From NCBI RefSeq assembly GCF_003855255.1, contig NZ_CP034072.1:1910240-1974239 (forward strand): a stretch of 64,000 nt of DNA. The letters are read 5' to 3'. The position numbers and the translations under genes were made by a program. The notes beneath the pieces were generated by a model. The model saw nothing but the letters and a program-made list of their open reading frames with translations, was not told where the DNA came from and made no database searches. The DNA is from Mycolicibacterium nivoides. GTDB taxonomy: Bacteria > Actinomycetota > Actinomycetes > Mycobacteriales > Mycobacteriaceae. Each line of letters opens with the position of its first letter. Positions within the stretch are counted from its first letter, which is position 1. Of this stretch, positions 48,190 to 57,643 are shown piece by piece.

Positions 48190-49260
48190 TCACAGGTTGA
48201 TGCGGTCGGGCCGGCTCTGCGCCTTGGAGGTGTCCTTCAGCCCGGCTTTGAATTGCATTGCCCGGTAGGGCCATCCGGTGTCTGTGCGCCATTGCGAGAC
48301 CACTAGCCCGACGCCACCGGTGATGCCGAAGCGCGAGCCCGGCAAGAGGTAGCCGCCGTAGAGCTGGGCGACCTTGCTGCCGGCGTGGTCCTCGGCCTCC
48401 CACGACGACCCGACGATGGGCGTCTGGATCGGGGTGGTGTACATGTTCGCCACCGGGGAGGACACCACCCGGTAGCCCAATGCGTATGAGGACGCCAGGA
48501 ATCCGCCCAGGACCCATCTTCCGGGTCCGGTGCGGCGGAACGTCAGTTCACCCCAATGCTCGTCCGGTGGGGTGATTGGCGTGGCCTGCCGCCCCCACTC
48601 CCAGCGTCCGTTGGTGAAACCCCAGCTCGCGTATTGCGACCGTCGGCCGATCTGATCGGGACGGACCCGCATCAGGATGATGCCCTTGTCACGCTGAAAT
48701 CCCGTTGCCACCACGTACACCCAGCCGTCGTGCGCATCGAAGTCCCACGACCAGCACTGAGCGTGACCGTCGTGCAGATCGGCCGGGAATTTCGCCTCTT
48801 CACCCAGATGGGTCCAGGTCACCCCGCTGTCGTCGGAGCGCCAGATCTCGGTCCAGATGACCGTGCCGAAGCCATGATTGACGATCGCGTGCAGGTACAG
48901 CGAGTCGCCCACCCGTAGCAGATCCGACGGGATCACGGTGCTGATGCCGCCGCGCCGCCACCCGGATGCTTCGTCATCGTGGATGTAGTGCCACAGTTGC
49001 CGCGCGTAGTCAGGGTCGGCTCCCCCGGCGGATTCGTAGACGATCTCGTGGTTGGCGTCGCCGGTGCCGATCAGCACCACCGGCGAGCGCCAGTCGCCCT
49101 TACCGACCCGGCTCCCCGAGAACGTGTCGCCGAAGACCGATACCAGCTTGCCGTTCGGGGCGATGATCGACGCGCCGAGGTCGGTGGCGGTGACCCCGAA
49201 CCGGTCGGTACGGCCCGGCCCCGTGATGTCGACGACCTTGCCGTCGATCAGCGGCAGCAC
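48190..49260 (-). CDS. DUF4185 protein, probable GH183-type D-arabinan hydrolase (Rv3707c-like)
   Basis: 356 residues consisting almost only of a DUF4185 domain. The family motifs FGVTATDLGASI and LVSVFGDTFSGSRVG are at the N-terminus; they line up with GTDLG and FGDTY of the other DUF4185 protein at 26.8-29.1 kb. No signal peptide is seen from GTG 49260, which follows AAGGAG; a stop codon 16 bases upstream prevents extension. Similar in size to M. tuberculosis Rv3707c. Endo-D-arabinan hydrolysis is inferred from family data; export without a classical signal, or a cytosolic role, is open. Confidence 0.83.
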   Translation of the reverse strand: MLPLIDGKVVDITGPGRTDRFGVTATDLGASIIAPNGKLVSVFGDTFSGSRVGKGDWRSPVVLIGTGDANHEIVYESAGGADPDYARQLWHYIHDDEASGWRRGGISTVIPSDLLRVGDSLYLHAIVNHGFGTVIWTEIWRSDDSGVTWTHLGEEAKFPADLHDGHAQCWSWDFDAHDGWVYVVATGFQRDKGIILMRVRPDQIGRRSQYASWGFTNGRWEWGRQATPITPPDEHWGELTFRRTGPGRWVLGGFLASSYALGYRVVSSPVANMYTTPIQTPIVGSSWEAEDHAGSKVAQLYGGYLLPGSRFGITGGVGLVVSQWRTDTGWPYRAMQFKAGLKDTSKAQSRPDRINL

Positions 49261-49278
49261 CCCCCTGCTCCTTCGGGC

Positions 49279-49818
49279 CTAGGTGCACCACCGCAATCCG
49301 CCCGGCTCGCAATCGAGCGGGTACACCTTCACCTGGGTCTTCAGTGGCTCCTTGTAGGCCAGCGTGAACGGGAAAGTGTGGATCGCGGGCGCCACTGTGC
49401 CGCCGCAGGCCTCGTTGTTGGACACGTTGCGGGTACCCCTCAGCGCGATGTCGTCGAACTTGTAGGTCTCGGTGATCGGCGCCCAACTACCGTCGGCGCA
49501 CTGGAAACCTTCCTTGACGCTCGTCGAATACGTCCACTGCCCACCGACCAGCCTGGCGTCACCACCGACGCTGACGCGCTGGGTCTCCACATGCAGCCGG
49601 CAGGCCACCGCCAGCTCCAGCGGCTCACGCAAATCCCCGACCGTCGGGACACAGGACGGCCACACGCCCCAGGTGTCGGTCCTGCCATCCTCCTGGGTGT
49701 AGGTGTAGATGCCCAGCATGACGGGGTCAGCCTGCGCCGGGGTGGCAATCCCCAGGCTGAGTCCGATTCCGACCGACGAGAACAGGGCGGCTGCAGAGGC
49801 CATGCGCTTGAACGTCAC
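49279..49818 (-). CDS. Secreted hypothetical protein
   Basis: 179 residues with a signal peptide (MASAAALFSSVGIGLSLGIA, cleavage likely after TPAQA) and six cysteines in the mature part (PSCVP, VACRL, FQCAD, EACGG, LDCEP, RWCT), suggesting three disulfides. GTG 49818 is used as start; ATG 49803 is an alternative. 18 bases before the DUF4185 gene, so both are probably cotranscribed, which puts another secreted Cys-rich protein next to a DUF4185 gene, as at 29.1 kb. Function unknown. Confidence 0.8.
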   Translation of the reverse strand: MTFKRMASAAALFSSVGIGLSLGIATPAQADPVMLGIYTYTQEDGRTDTWGVWPSCVPTVGDLREPLELAVACRLHVETQRVSVGGDARLVGGQWTYSTSVKEGFQCADGSWAPITETYKFDDIALRGTRNVSNNEACGGTVAPAIHTFPFTLAYKEPLKTQVKVYPLDCEPGGLRWCT

Positions 49819-49946
49819 AATGGGTGAGTATCGCAGTCTTCATCAGCGTCGTCACCGGTATGGGTCGGTATCCCTCAGACCAGCCCCCGTGACGGCCCCA
49901 GCGGGTGAGCGTACGGCGGATCACCCGCGGTGATCCTGGAGTAATC

Positions 49947-51476
49947 GTGACCACACGACCAGCGATAAAAACGTTGGCGGCAGTCCTGGTGTTCGTGCTG
50001 GCGGCCTGTTCCACCGGCAGCCGGGTAGACCTCGGCGACGAATCGTCGGGCAATCTCATCGCGGCCATCGCGGGGGAACCCGATCAGCTCGACCCGCACC
50101 GGACGAGTGCCTATTTCTCGTTCGAGGTGTTGGAGAACGTCTTCGACACCCTGGTCGAGCCCGACGAGGACCTGCAGATGCGCCCGGCGTTGGCGCAGTC
50201 CTGGGAGGTCAGCGATGACCAACTCACCTGGACCTTCCACCTGCGCGACGGCGTGCGCTGGCATGACGGCACTCCGCTGACCGCCGACGACGTGGTGTAT
50301 TCGTACCGCCGCATCATCGACGAGCAGCTGACCAACGTCGACAAGTTCAGTGCCGTCAGCAGTGTCACCGCGCCCGACCCGGCGACCGTGCGGATCACCG
50401 TCCGTCAGCCCACCCCGAACCTGCTGACCAACCTCGGCGGGTTCAAGGGCATGGCGATCGTGCAACGCGCCAACGTCGAAAGCGGGCAGATCGCCACCCA
50501 TCCGATCGGCACCGGCCCCTTCTCGTTCGCCGGCCGCCGCAGCGGCGACTCCATCACCCTGACGGCCAACCCGCACTATTGGGGAGGTGCTCCCCCGGTG
50601 TCCGGGGTGACGTTCCGGTTCATCTCCGAGCCGACGACGGCGTTGTCGGCGCTGCAGGCCGGCGAAATCGACTGGACGGATTCGGTGCCGCCGCAGCGGG
50701 TGGCCCAGTTGCGCGACGACGACTCGCTGACGCTGGCGGTCACACCGGGCAACGACTACTGGTATCTGGCGCTCAACGAAGCCCGGCCGCCGTGGAATGA
50801 CCCACGGGTTCGCGAGGCCATCGCATACGGCATCGACCGTGACGCGATCGCCGCCGCCACCAGCTACCGCACCGCGGAGGTCAATCAGCTGGCGATCCCG
50901 CGCGGCAGCCCGTGGTTCACCGATTATCAGCGCTACCGCTACGACGTGAACGAGGCGCGAAGCCTCCTCCAGGCGTCCGGCGCCGCACCCCAGGACCTCG
51001 ACATGCTGGTCACCAGCGAGTACCCCGAGACCGTCACCGCGGCTCAGATCATCGCCGACAACCTTGCGCCCCTTGACATCACGGTGAACATCCGCACCGT
51101 GGACTTCGCCACCTGGCTCGACGAGCAGAACAACGGCCACTTCGACATGCTGATGATGGGCTGGCTGGGAAACATCGACCCGGACGACTTCTACTACGCC
51201 CAGCACCACACGCACGGCCCGAGCAACGCGCAGAAGTTCTCCGACCCCGAGGTCGACCGCCTGCTGGACGCGGGCCGCACCGAAACCGATGTCGCCGAGC
51301 GAAAGGACATCTACGCCAAAGCCGCGACGCGGATCGCCGATCAGGCCAGCTACATCTACCTGTACAACCCGTCGGTGATCCAGGCCTGGGCCAACAACCT
51401 GTCGGGGTATCAGGTGCGCCGCGACGGCGCCGTCCGGTTCCGCACCGCCGACCTTGATCGAGGTGAAAACTCTTGA
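49947..51476 (+). CDS. ABC transporter substrate-binding lipoprotein, peptide/nickel (SBP_bac_5) family
   Basis: 509 residues. Lipobox LAAC anchors the protein; the SBP_bac_5 domain shows PDQLDPHRTSAYFSFEVLEN, WTFHLRDGVRWHDGTPLTAD and YWYLALNEARPPWNDPRVRE. It captures oligopeptides or similar cations and hands them to the two permeases encoded next. GTG 49947 has GGAG 6 bases upstream. The order SBP-permease-permease-double ATPase matches DppABCD of M. tuberculosis (Rv3666c-Rv3663c). Ends in a four-base overlap with the first permease. Confidence 0.9.
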   Translation: MTTRPAIKTLAAVLVFVLAACSTGSRVDLGDESSGNLIAAIAGEPDQLDPHRTSAYFSFEVLENVFDTLVEPDEDLQMRPALAQSWEVSDDQLTWTFHLRDGVRWHDGTPLTADDVVYSYRRIIDEQLTNVDKFSAVSSVTAPDPATVRITVRQPTPNLLTNLGGFKGMAIVQRANVESGQIATHPIGTGPFSFAGRRSGDSITLTANPHYWGGAPPVSGVTFRFISEPTTALSALQAGEIDWTDSVPPQRVAQLRDDDSLTLAVTPGNDYWYLALNEARPPWNDPRVREAIAYGIDRDAIAAATSYRTAEVNQLAIPRGSPWFTDYQRYRYDVNEARSLLQASGAAPQDLDMLVTSEYPETVTAAQIIADNLAPLDITVNIRTVDFATWLDEQNNGHFDMLMMGWLGNIDPDDFYYAQHHTHGPSNAQKFSDPEVDRLLDAGRTETDVAERKDIYAKAATRIADQASYIYLYNPSVIQAWANNLSGYQVRRDGAVRFRTADLDRGENS

Positions 51477-52459
51477 CCCAACAGGCTTTGCGCACGATCC
51501 GCGACAAACATCCGATCATGGAGTTCCTGGCCCGGCGGCTGGTGTACTCGGCGGTGGTGCTCATCGGGGTCCTGATCGTGGTGTTCGCCCTGGTGCACCT
51601 GGTGCCGGGCGACCCGGTCCGTATCGCACTCGGCACCCGCTACACACCGCAGGCCTACGACGCTCTGCGTGCGGCCAGCGGCATGGACCGGCCCATCGTC
51701 GAGCAGTTCTTCTCCTACCTCGGCTCGGCACTGACCGGCGACCTCGGCGTCAGCTTCCGCAACGGCGACCCGGTCACCGTGACCCTGCTGGATCGGTTGC
51801 CGGCCACGTTGTCCCTCGGGGTGGTCGGCATCCTCATCGCGCTGGTGATCGCGCTGCCCGCCGGGATCTTCTCGGCGCTGAGGGAGGGCCGGGTCAGTGA
51901 TGCGATCGTGCGGGTCGCCAGCCAGTTCGGGGTGTCGGTGCCGGATTTCTGGTTGGGCATCCTGCTGATCGGCGTGTTCGCCTCGACACTGGGCTGGCTG
52001 CCCACCTCGGGATACCGCCCGCTGCTGGGAGATCCGGGCGGCTGGCTGCGCCACATCGTCCTGCCCGGGCTGACGGTCGGCCTGGTGGCCGGCGCCATCA
52101 TGACGCGCTACGTGCGCTCGGCGGTGCTGGAGGTGGCCGCCATGGGCTACGTCCGTACCGCGCGGTCGAAGGGCCTGGCGCCACCGGTGGTCACCTTCCG
52201 GCACATCGTGCGCAACGCGTTGCTGCCGGTGTTGACCATCACCGGGATCCAGCTGGCCACGATCCTGGGCGGGGTGATCGTGGTGGAAGTGGTGTTCGCC
52301 TGGCCGGGCCTGGGCCGGTTGGTGTTCAATTCGGTTGCCGCACGGGACTATCCGGTGATCCAGGGTGCGGTGTTGTTGATCGCCGTGTTGTTCCTGCTGA
52401 TCAACCTGCTGGTGGACCTGCTGTATGCGATCGTCGACCCGAGGATCCGGCTGTCATGA
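51473..52459 (+). CDS. ABC transporter permease, DppB/OppB type
   Basis: 328-residue membrane protein with about six helices and the inner-membrane-component signature region YVRTARSKGLAPPVVTFRHI, preceding the EAA-loop contact with the ATPase. TTG 51473 overlaps the stop of the binding-protein gene and has GAGGTG upstream; ATG 51518 is an alternative shortening the protein by 15 residues. The N-terminal helix LVYSAVVLIGVLIVVFALVH and LVPGDPVRIALG are typical of DppB. Confidence 0.9.
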   Translation: MTQQALRTIRDKHPIMEFLARRLVYSAVVLIGVLIVVFALVHLVPGDPVRIALGTRYTPQAYDALRAASGMDRPIVEQFFSYLGSALTGDLGVSFRNGDPVTVTLLDRLPATLSLGVVGILIALVIALPAGIFSALREGRVSDAIVRVASQFGVSVPDFWLGILLIGVFASTLGWLPTSGYRPLLGDPGGWLRHIVLPGLTVGLVAGAIMTRYVRSAVLEVAAMGYVRTARSKGLAPPVVTFRHIVRNALLPVLTITGIQLATILGGVIVVEVVFAWPGLGRLVFNSVAARDYPVIQGAVLLIAVLFLLINLLVDLLYAIVDPRIRLS

Positions 52460-53337
52460 CCACCACCGAGGATTCCAGGGTCGCATCCTGGCGGTTGCTG
52501 TTGTCGAATCCGGTGACCGCGATCAGCGCCGCGGTGCTGATCGCGGTGCTGGTCGTCGCGGTGTCCGCATCGTGGATCGCCCCGTACGGCATCAACGACG
52601 TCGACGTGCCCAGCGCGCTGCAGGGCCCGGGTACCGCGCACTGGTTCGGCACCGATGAGCTCGGCCGCGACGTGTTCTCCCGCGTGCTGGTGGCCATCGC
52701 GGCCTCGCTTCGGGTCGCGGTGGTCTCCGTCGCGCTGGCCGCGGTGATCGGCGTGCTGGTCGGTGTGCTCGCCGGTTATCGGGGCGGCTGGATCGACACC
52801 GTGGTGATGCGCGTCGTCGACGTCATGTTCGCGTTCCCGGTGTTGCTGCTCGCGCTGGCGATCGTGGCGGTCCTCGGCCCCGGCATCACCACCACGATGC
52901 TGGCCATCGGGATCGTCTACATCCCGATCTTCGCGCGGGTCGCCCGGGCCTCGGCGCTGGGCGTGCGGGTGGAGCCGTTCGTCGCGGTGTCGCGGAGTAT
53001 GGGCACCGGCGACGGCTACATCCTGATTCGGCACATCCTGCCGAACATCGCCGGGCCGTTGATCGTTCAGCTCTCGCTGTCGCTGGCGTTCGCGATCCTG
53101 GCCGAGGCCGCGCTGTCGTTTCTGGGGTTGGGCATCCAGCCACCGCAACCGTCGCTGGGCCGGATGATCTTCGACGCCCAGGGATTCGTCACGCTGGCCT
53201 GGTGGATGGCGGTGTTCCCGGGTGCGGCGATCTTCGTGATGGTGTTGGCGTTCAACCTGTTCGGTGACGGTCTCCGCGACGTGCTCGATCCGAAACAGCG
53301 GACCTCGATCGAGGCGAGAAGGGCGGGCCGCGGATGA
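52456..53337 (+). CDS. ABC transporter permease, DppC/OppC type
   Basis: 293-residue partner permease: N-terminal helix (AISAAVLIAVLVVAVSASWI), the DppC segment HWFGTDELGRDVFSRVL and the signature SRSMGTGDGYILIRHILPNI. Forms the membrane pore together with the DppB-type subunit. ATGA overlaps at both ends show strict coupling in the operon. Confidence 0.91.
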   Translation: MTTTEDSRVASWRLLLSNPVTAISAAVLIAVLVVAVSASWIAPYGINDVDVPSALQGPGTAHWFGTDELGRDVFSRVLVAIAASLRVAVVSVALAAVIGVLVGVLAGYRGGWIDTVVMRVVDVMFAFPVLLLALAIVAVLGPGITTTMLAIGIVYIPIFARVARASALGVRVEPFVAVSRSMGTGDGYILIRHILPNIAGPLIVQLSLSLAFAILAEAALSFLGLGIQPPQPSLGRMIFDAQGFVTLAWWMAVFPGAAIFVMVLAFNLFGDGLRDVLDPKQRTSIEARRAGRG

Positions 53338-54899
53338 ATCAGCCGGTGCTGAAGGTCGATGACCTCCGGGTGACGATCGGTCGCCGCGAGATCGTGCGGG
53401 GTGTGTCGTTCGAGGTGCACCGTGAGCAGACCGTCGGCATCGTCGGCGAGTCCGGGTCCGGCAAGTCGATGACGGTGCTGTCCGCCACGGGGCTTTTGGA
53501 CGCGCCGGGGGCGGTGGTCGCCGGGAGCAGCCTTCTGACCGGTGGCACCCAATTGGTCGGGGCCTCGGCCCGGGCTCTGCGGGCCGTGCACGGCAGCCGG
53601 ATCGGGTTCGTCTTCCAGGATCCCGGGACGTCTCTGAACCCGCTGCTGACCCTGGAACGCCAGATCACCGAAACCCTTGAGACACACCGCAAGATGACAC
53701 GGCGGCAGGCCCGGGTGCGGGCCGGTGAGCTGCTCGAGGCGGTCGGGCTCTCCCCTGATCGGCTCGATGCGTACCCACATCAACTGTCCGGCGGGCAGCG
53801 CCAGCGGGTGATGATCGCGATCGCCCTGGCCTGCGATCCGGAACTGCTCATCGCCGACGAACCGACGACCGCGCTCGATGTCACCACCCAGGCCCAGATC
53901 ATCGACCTGGTGGCCGATCTGCAGCGGGATTTCGGTACCGCGGTGGTGTGGATCAGTCACGATCTCGGGGTCATCGGCCAGGTGGCCGACGAGGTGACCG
54001 TGCTGCGTGACGGCGAGGCCGTCGAGCAGGCGCCGATCCTGCAGGTGTTCGACCACCCGCAGCACTCCTATACCCGCGAGTTGCTGGCGGCCCGCCCGTT
54101 GCTCGACGGCGCGGGACCCGAACCCGCGCCGGCTGATGCACCGGTTCTGTTGCAGGCCAACGGTCTTGATGTTCGGTACGGCCCGGTGCATGCCGTCAAG
54201 GGCGTCTCGTTTCAGCTCCGGCGCGCGACAACGCTGGGGATCGTCGGCGAATCGGGCTCGGGCAAGTCGACGGTAGCCGCCGCGCTGACCGGGCTGGCCA
54301 CACCATCGGCGGGCACCGCCACCCTGGACGGCGAAGACGTGCTCGCCGGCGGGCGTGCACTGCGCCGACGGATCAGCTTGGTGTTCCAGGATCCGTTCGC
54401 CTCGCTCGATCCGCGGGCCCGGGTCAGCGCCGCGATCGGTGAGCCGCTGCGCGTGCACCGGCTGGCCGCAGGGGGCCAGGCGCGCGCCGCGCGGGTGGCC
54501 GAGCTGCTCGAACTCGTCGGCCTGCCTGCCGATTTCGCGTCGCGCTATCCGCACGAGCTGTCCGGAGGTCAGCGTCAGCGCGTCAGCATCGCCCGGGCGC
54601 TGGCCACCGAACCCGATGTGCTCATCCTCGATGAGTCGACGGCGTCCCTGGATGTGTCGGTGCAGTCGCGAGTCCTGGACCTGTTGTCCGGGCTGCAGCG
54701 CGAGCTGGGGTTGACCTACCTGTTCATCGCCCACGACTTGGCAGTCGTGCACCGGATGTGTCACGACGTGCTGGTGATGCGGGCCGGTGAGGTGGTCGAA
54801 TACGGCCCGGCCGCCGAGTTGTTCACCGCCCCCGAGCACTCCTACACCCGCACCCTGCTGGCCGCGGTTCCGCCCGCGAGGCCGCGTGAGAAGGTGTGA
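53334..54899 (+). CDS. Fused double ATPase of the peptide ABC transporter (DppD+DppF type)
   Basis: 521 residues with two complete ABC domains. Domain one: Walker [13 protein letters not shown], signature [12 protein letters not shown], Walker [14 protein letters not shown]. Domain two: [28 protein letters not shown] and [13 protein letters not shown]. In the second Walker B the usual catalytic Glu is kept (DE), so both sites may hydrolyse ATP. The fusion replaces separate DppD and DppF proteins, as in other mycobacteria. Three bases before the following SDR gene. Confidence 0.93.
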   Translation: MNQPVLKVDDLRVTIGRREIVRGVSFEVHREQTVGIVGESGSGKSMTVLSATGLLDAPGAVVAGSSLLTGGTQLVGASARALRAVHGSRIGFVFQDPGTSLNPLLTLERQITETLETHRKMTRRQARVRAGELLEAVGLSPDRLDAYPHQLSGGQRQRVMIAIALACDPELLIADEPTTALDVTTQAQIIDLVADLQRDFGTAVVWISHDLGVIGQVADEVTVLRDGEAVEQAPILQVFDHPQHSYTRELLAARPLLDGAGPEPAPADAPVLLQANGLDVRYGPVHAVKGVSFQLRRATTLGIVGESGSGKSTVAAALTGLATPSAGTATLDGEDVLAGGRALRRRISLVFQDPFASLDPRARVSAAIGEPLRVHRLAAGGQARAARVAELLELVGLPADFASRYPHELSGGQRQRVSIARALATEPDVLILDESTASLDVSVQSRVLDLLSGLQRELGLTYLFIAHDLAVVHRMCHDVLVMRAGEVVEYGPAAELFTAPEHSYTRTLLAAVPPARPREKV

Positions 54900-54902
54900 G
54901 CC

Positions 54903-55643
54903 ATGACTGCTCTGAATGGAAAGGTCGCGTTGGTCACCGGTGCCTCATCGGGTCTCGGCGCGGCGGTCGCCCAACTGTTCGCCGCCCGCGGCGCCTCGGT
55001 GTTCGGTGTCGCCCGCGACGCCGAACGGATGGCGACGGTGTTCGAGGACGTGCCCGGCGGGGCCTACGCCTCGGTGGACATCTCTTCCTCGGATGCCTGC
55101 CGCGACGCGGTGGCGCAATGCGTCGAGAAGTTCGGCCGCCTCGACGCCTTGATCAATGTCGCCGGGTTCCACCAGATGCGCCACACCGCGTCGGTGACCG
55201 ACGAGGACTGGGACAAGGATCTCGCCGTCAACCTCAACGGGCCGTTCTTCCTGTGCCGGGCGGCCCTGCCGCACTTGCTGGAGGCCGGCGGCAACATCGT
55301 CAATGTCGCGTCCATCGCCGGAATCGAGGGCGAGGTCTACTCGGCGGGATACTGCGCCGCCAAGCACGGCCTGGTCGGTCTCACCCGTGCCCTGGCCATC
55401 GAGTTCACCTCGGAGCGGCTGCGCGTCAACGCGGTGTGCCCGGGCGGCATGCTCACCCCGCAGACCACCGAGTTCGCCGCACCGGAGAACGCCGACTGGA
55501 ATCTGATCATGAGGATCGCCGCGCCTCGCGGAATGATGGACGTGGCCGATGTCGCCAAGACCATCGCCTTCCTGGCCAGCGACGACGCCGCCGCCGTGCA
55601 CGGCGCGGTCTACATCGTCGATGCCGGCAAGACAGCGGGATGA
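54903..55643 (+). CDS. Short-chain dehydrogenase/reductase
   Basis: 246-residue SDR with TGASSGLGAAV, INVAG in place of NNAG, VNVASIAG and catalytic YCAAK. Starts three bases after the ATPase gene and is probably read from the transporter transcript; whether it acts on the imported compound is unknown. Confidence 0.86.
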   Translation: MTALNGKVALVTGASSGLGAAVAQLFAARGASVFGVARDAERMATVFEDVPGGAYASVDISSSDACRDAVAQCVEKFGRLDALINVAGFHQMRHTASVTDEDWDKDLAVNLNGPFFLCRAALPHLLEAGGNIVNVASIAGIEGEVYSAGYCAAKHGLVGLTRALAIEFTSERLRVNAVCPGGMLTPQTTEFAAPENADWNLIMRIAAPRGMMDVADVAKTIAFLASDDAAAVHGAVYIVDAGKTAG

Positions 55644-55742
55644 GCGCGGGCATTCCCGTGTGAATCTCCCCGCACGGTTCCTTCCGCGGCCCGACGCGCG
55701 CACGATAGGAGTGTCCGCCGGGTACGGCGAAGGGAGCGGACG

Positions 55743-55982
55743 ATGAAAGCCCATGTCGGCGATTTCCTGGTAGTCAAAGGCACCACCACCGACCAGCACG
55801 AACAGCACGCCGAGATCCTCGAGGTGCGCACCGAGGACGGATCCCCACCGTTTGTGGTGCGCTGGCTGGTCACCGGCCACGAGGCGACGGTCTATCCCGG
55901 CCCCGACGCGGTCGTGGTGTCGGCCGCCGAGCACTCCCGAGCGGCCGAACGCGCGGCAGAGCGCCAGGGCCGCCGAGGCTGA
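55743..55982 (+). CDS. DUF1918 family protein
   Basis: 79 residues; the ~58-residue DUF1918 core (MKAHVGDFLVVKGTTTDQHE, EILEV, PFVVRWLVTGHEATVYPGPD) is a small SH3-like beta barrel, followed by an Ala/Glu/Arg helix. Common and often multicopy in actinobacteria; function unknown. ATG 55743 has GGGAG just before it. A 13-bp hairpin lies downstream. Confidence 0.87.
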   Translation: MKAHVGDFLVVKGTTTDQHEQHAEILEVRTEDGSPPFVVRWLVTGHEATVYPGPDAVVVSAAEHSRAAERAAERQGRRG

Positions 55983-56052
55983 CCGCCCGGCACCACCGGG
56001 TCCGGCTGCGACCCGCGGTTGGCCACGTCCGGCCATCGAGAGCGCGCACGAG

Positions 56053-56090
56053 ATCAGGCGGGCTACGCAACCGTGCGTAGCCCGCCCGAT
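56053..56090. terminator. Hairpin between DUF1918 and the NCS1 permease
   Basis: Perfect 13-bp stem GGCGGGCTACGCA / TGCGTAGCCCGCC with ACCG loop (56057-56086), continued by three more pairs after one mismatch. It lies between convergent genes and probably stops both. Confidence 0.75.
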
Positions 56091-56103
56091 CGGTCCGCGG
56101 CGC

Positions 56104-57636
56104 TCAGCTGGGTTCGAGCGCCGCGGCGGGAGCGCCCTCGGCCGGAGGCTGCGCCAGGAGGGGTTCAGGCGCATAGACTTCCGGGCCGTCCGGCCAGAGC
56201 CGATGGATGATCGGGCAGCCGATCAGGGCCACCAGGCCTGAGGCGATCAGGCCACCGTCGATGCCTCCGATCCAGGGCGCCAACAGCCCGGTATAGGCGT
56301 CGTTCACCGAGAACAGCATGCCGACCAGCGCCGCGACGGACCACAGGGCGAGCGTTCGTGGATTCAATCCGCCCTTGTACCAGTAGATTCCGCCACGCAA
56401 CCGACGGTTGAACACCTGCAGGTCGTCGACGTCGTAATACCCGCGTCGCTTCACGTGCCCGTAGACCACGATCACCACCCACGGGATGGAGAAGCACACC
56501 AGCAGCTGCAGATAGATCGACATGCCGCTCTCGATCTTGTCGTAGAAGTGCCCGACGTAGACCAGGACGGTCGCCAGCCCGCACGCCAACAGCGTGGCCT
56601 GGACGCGGTTGAACCGCGGGATGATGGCGCTGGTGTCCAGCCCGGTGCCGTAGGTGTTGATGACGGCTTGCGTGGTTCCCGAGGCCAGACCGAGGTAGAG
56701 CAGGGCCGGGATGTACCACAGCGGCACCACGTTGACGATGCCGAACACGAACGGTGTGCCGGCGTCGGCGAAGCCGGCGTTGAAAGCCGCCGCCGAGGTG
56801 AACGCACCCCACAGGAAGCAGACGCCCATTCCGAAGATGCCGCCGAGGAACAGGGTGAGCACGATGCGGCGGTCGGAGTACTTCGCCGGGGAGATATGGC
56901 GGGTCCAGTCGCCGGCATAGGCGGCGTACGACGACACCGTCGCCGCGCACAGCAGCGCCGACACCAGCCAGGTGCTCAGGTGCGAACCGAACGCGTAGTG
57001 TCCGGTGCCGGCGTACGACGCACTGAAATCGCGGCTGTAGACGAACAATCCGACGATCATGCACAGCCCGGCCGTCGGCAGGATGAACTTCAGCGAGGCC
57101 ATCATGCTGTGGTGTCCGTAGACGGAGATGACGGTGACGATGATGCTCAGCACCGCATAGGCGATCAGCCGCACGACCTCGTTGTCGGGCATGTCGAAAA
57201 ACCGGATCAGTGCCGATGCCAGTGCGTCGCCTCCGGTCCAGATCGAGATGGCCGCGAAGGCCAGACTGGCCGTGCCCTCGAGAATCGATCCGATCAATCG
57301 ACCGGCCACCCCGAAGTACGCGCCGCTGGACACCGGATTGTTGGTACCCGAGTGCGGGCCCATCAGACCGGACAGGCCGAGGAACACCGCCCCGACCGCG
57401 GATCCGGCCATGATGGCGGTCGCAGCCGACCACCACCCCAGACCGAACGCGATCGGGTACCAGCCGATGATGAACAACCCGAACGTCATGCTGCCGCCGA
57501 GCAGCAGAATGTAGAGGTTTCTGGGCCGCGAGCGTCGTTCGCCCTCGGGGATGAAATCGATGCCATGTTGCTCCATGCGCGGGAGCGAAAGGCGGGACGC
57601 AGTGGCCAGGCCCTTGTCAAAGTCCTTGTCTACCAT
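56104..57636 (-). CDS. NCS1-family nucleobase/hydantoin-type permease
   Basis: 510-residue permease with ~12 membrane helices; the N-terminus HGIDFIPEGERRSRPRNLYI and GWYPIAFGLGWWSAATAIMA are typical of the cytosine/purine/allantoin/hydantoin (NCS1) family. It probably imports a nitrogen-rich substrate by cation symport. ATG 57636 is taken as start; the longer reading overlaps the upstream gene. Last gene of the operon with DUF1116, GS-like and amidotransferase-like genes (8-base gap), so the imported compound is likely their substrate. Confidence 0.87.
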   Translation of the reverse strand: MVDKDFDKGLATASRLSLPRMEQHGIDFIPEGERRSRPRNLYILLLGGSMTFGLFIIGWYPIAFGLGWWSAATAIMAGSAVGAVFLGLSGLMGPHSGTNNPVSSGAYFGVAGRLIGSILEGTASLAFAAISIWTGGDALASALIRFFDMPDNEVVRLIAYAVLSIIVTVISVYGHHSMMASLKFILPTAGLCMIVGLFVYSRDFSASYAGTGHYAFGSHLSTWLVSALLCAATVSSYAAYAGDWTRHISPAKYSDRRIVLTLFLGGIFGMGVCFLWGAFTSAAAFNAGFADAGTPFVFGIVNVVPLWYIPALLYLGLASGTTQAVINTYGTGLDTSAIIPRFNRVQATLLACGLATVLVYVGHFYDKIESGMSIYLQLLVCFSIPWVVIVVYGHVKRRGYYDVDDLQVFNRRLRGGIYWYKGGLNPRTLALWSVAALVGMLFSVNDAYTGLLAPWIGGIDGGLIASGLVALIGCPIIHRLWPDGPEVYAPEPLLAQPPAEGAPAAALEPS

Positions 57637-57643
57637 GCGGTTG

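Noticed and set aside
53067..54839. 590-codon open frame opposite the double ATPase
   Set aside because: Antisense to a gene with perfect Walker and signature motifs; no ribosome site or motif.
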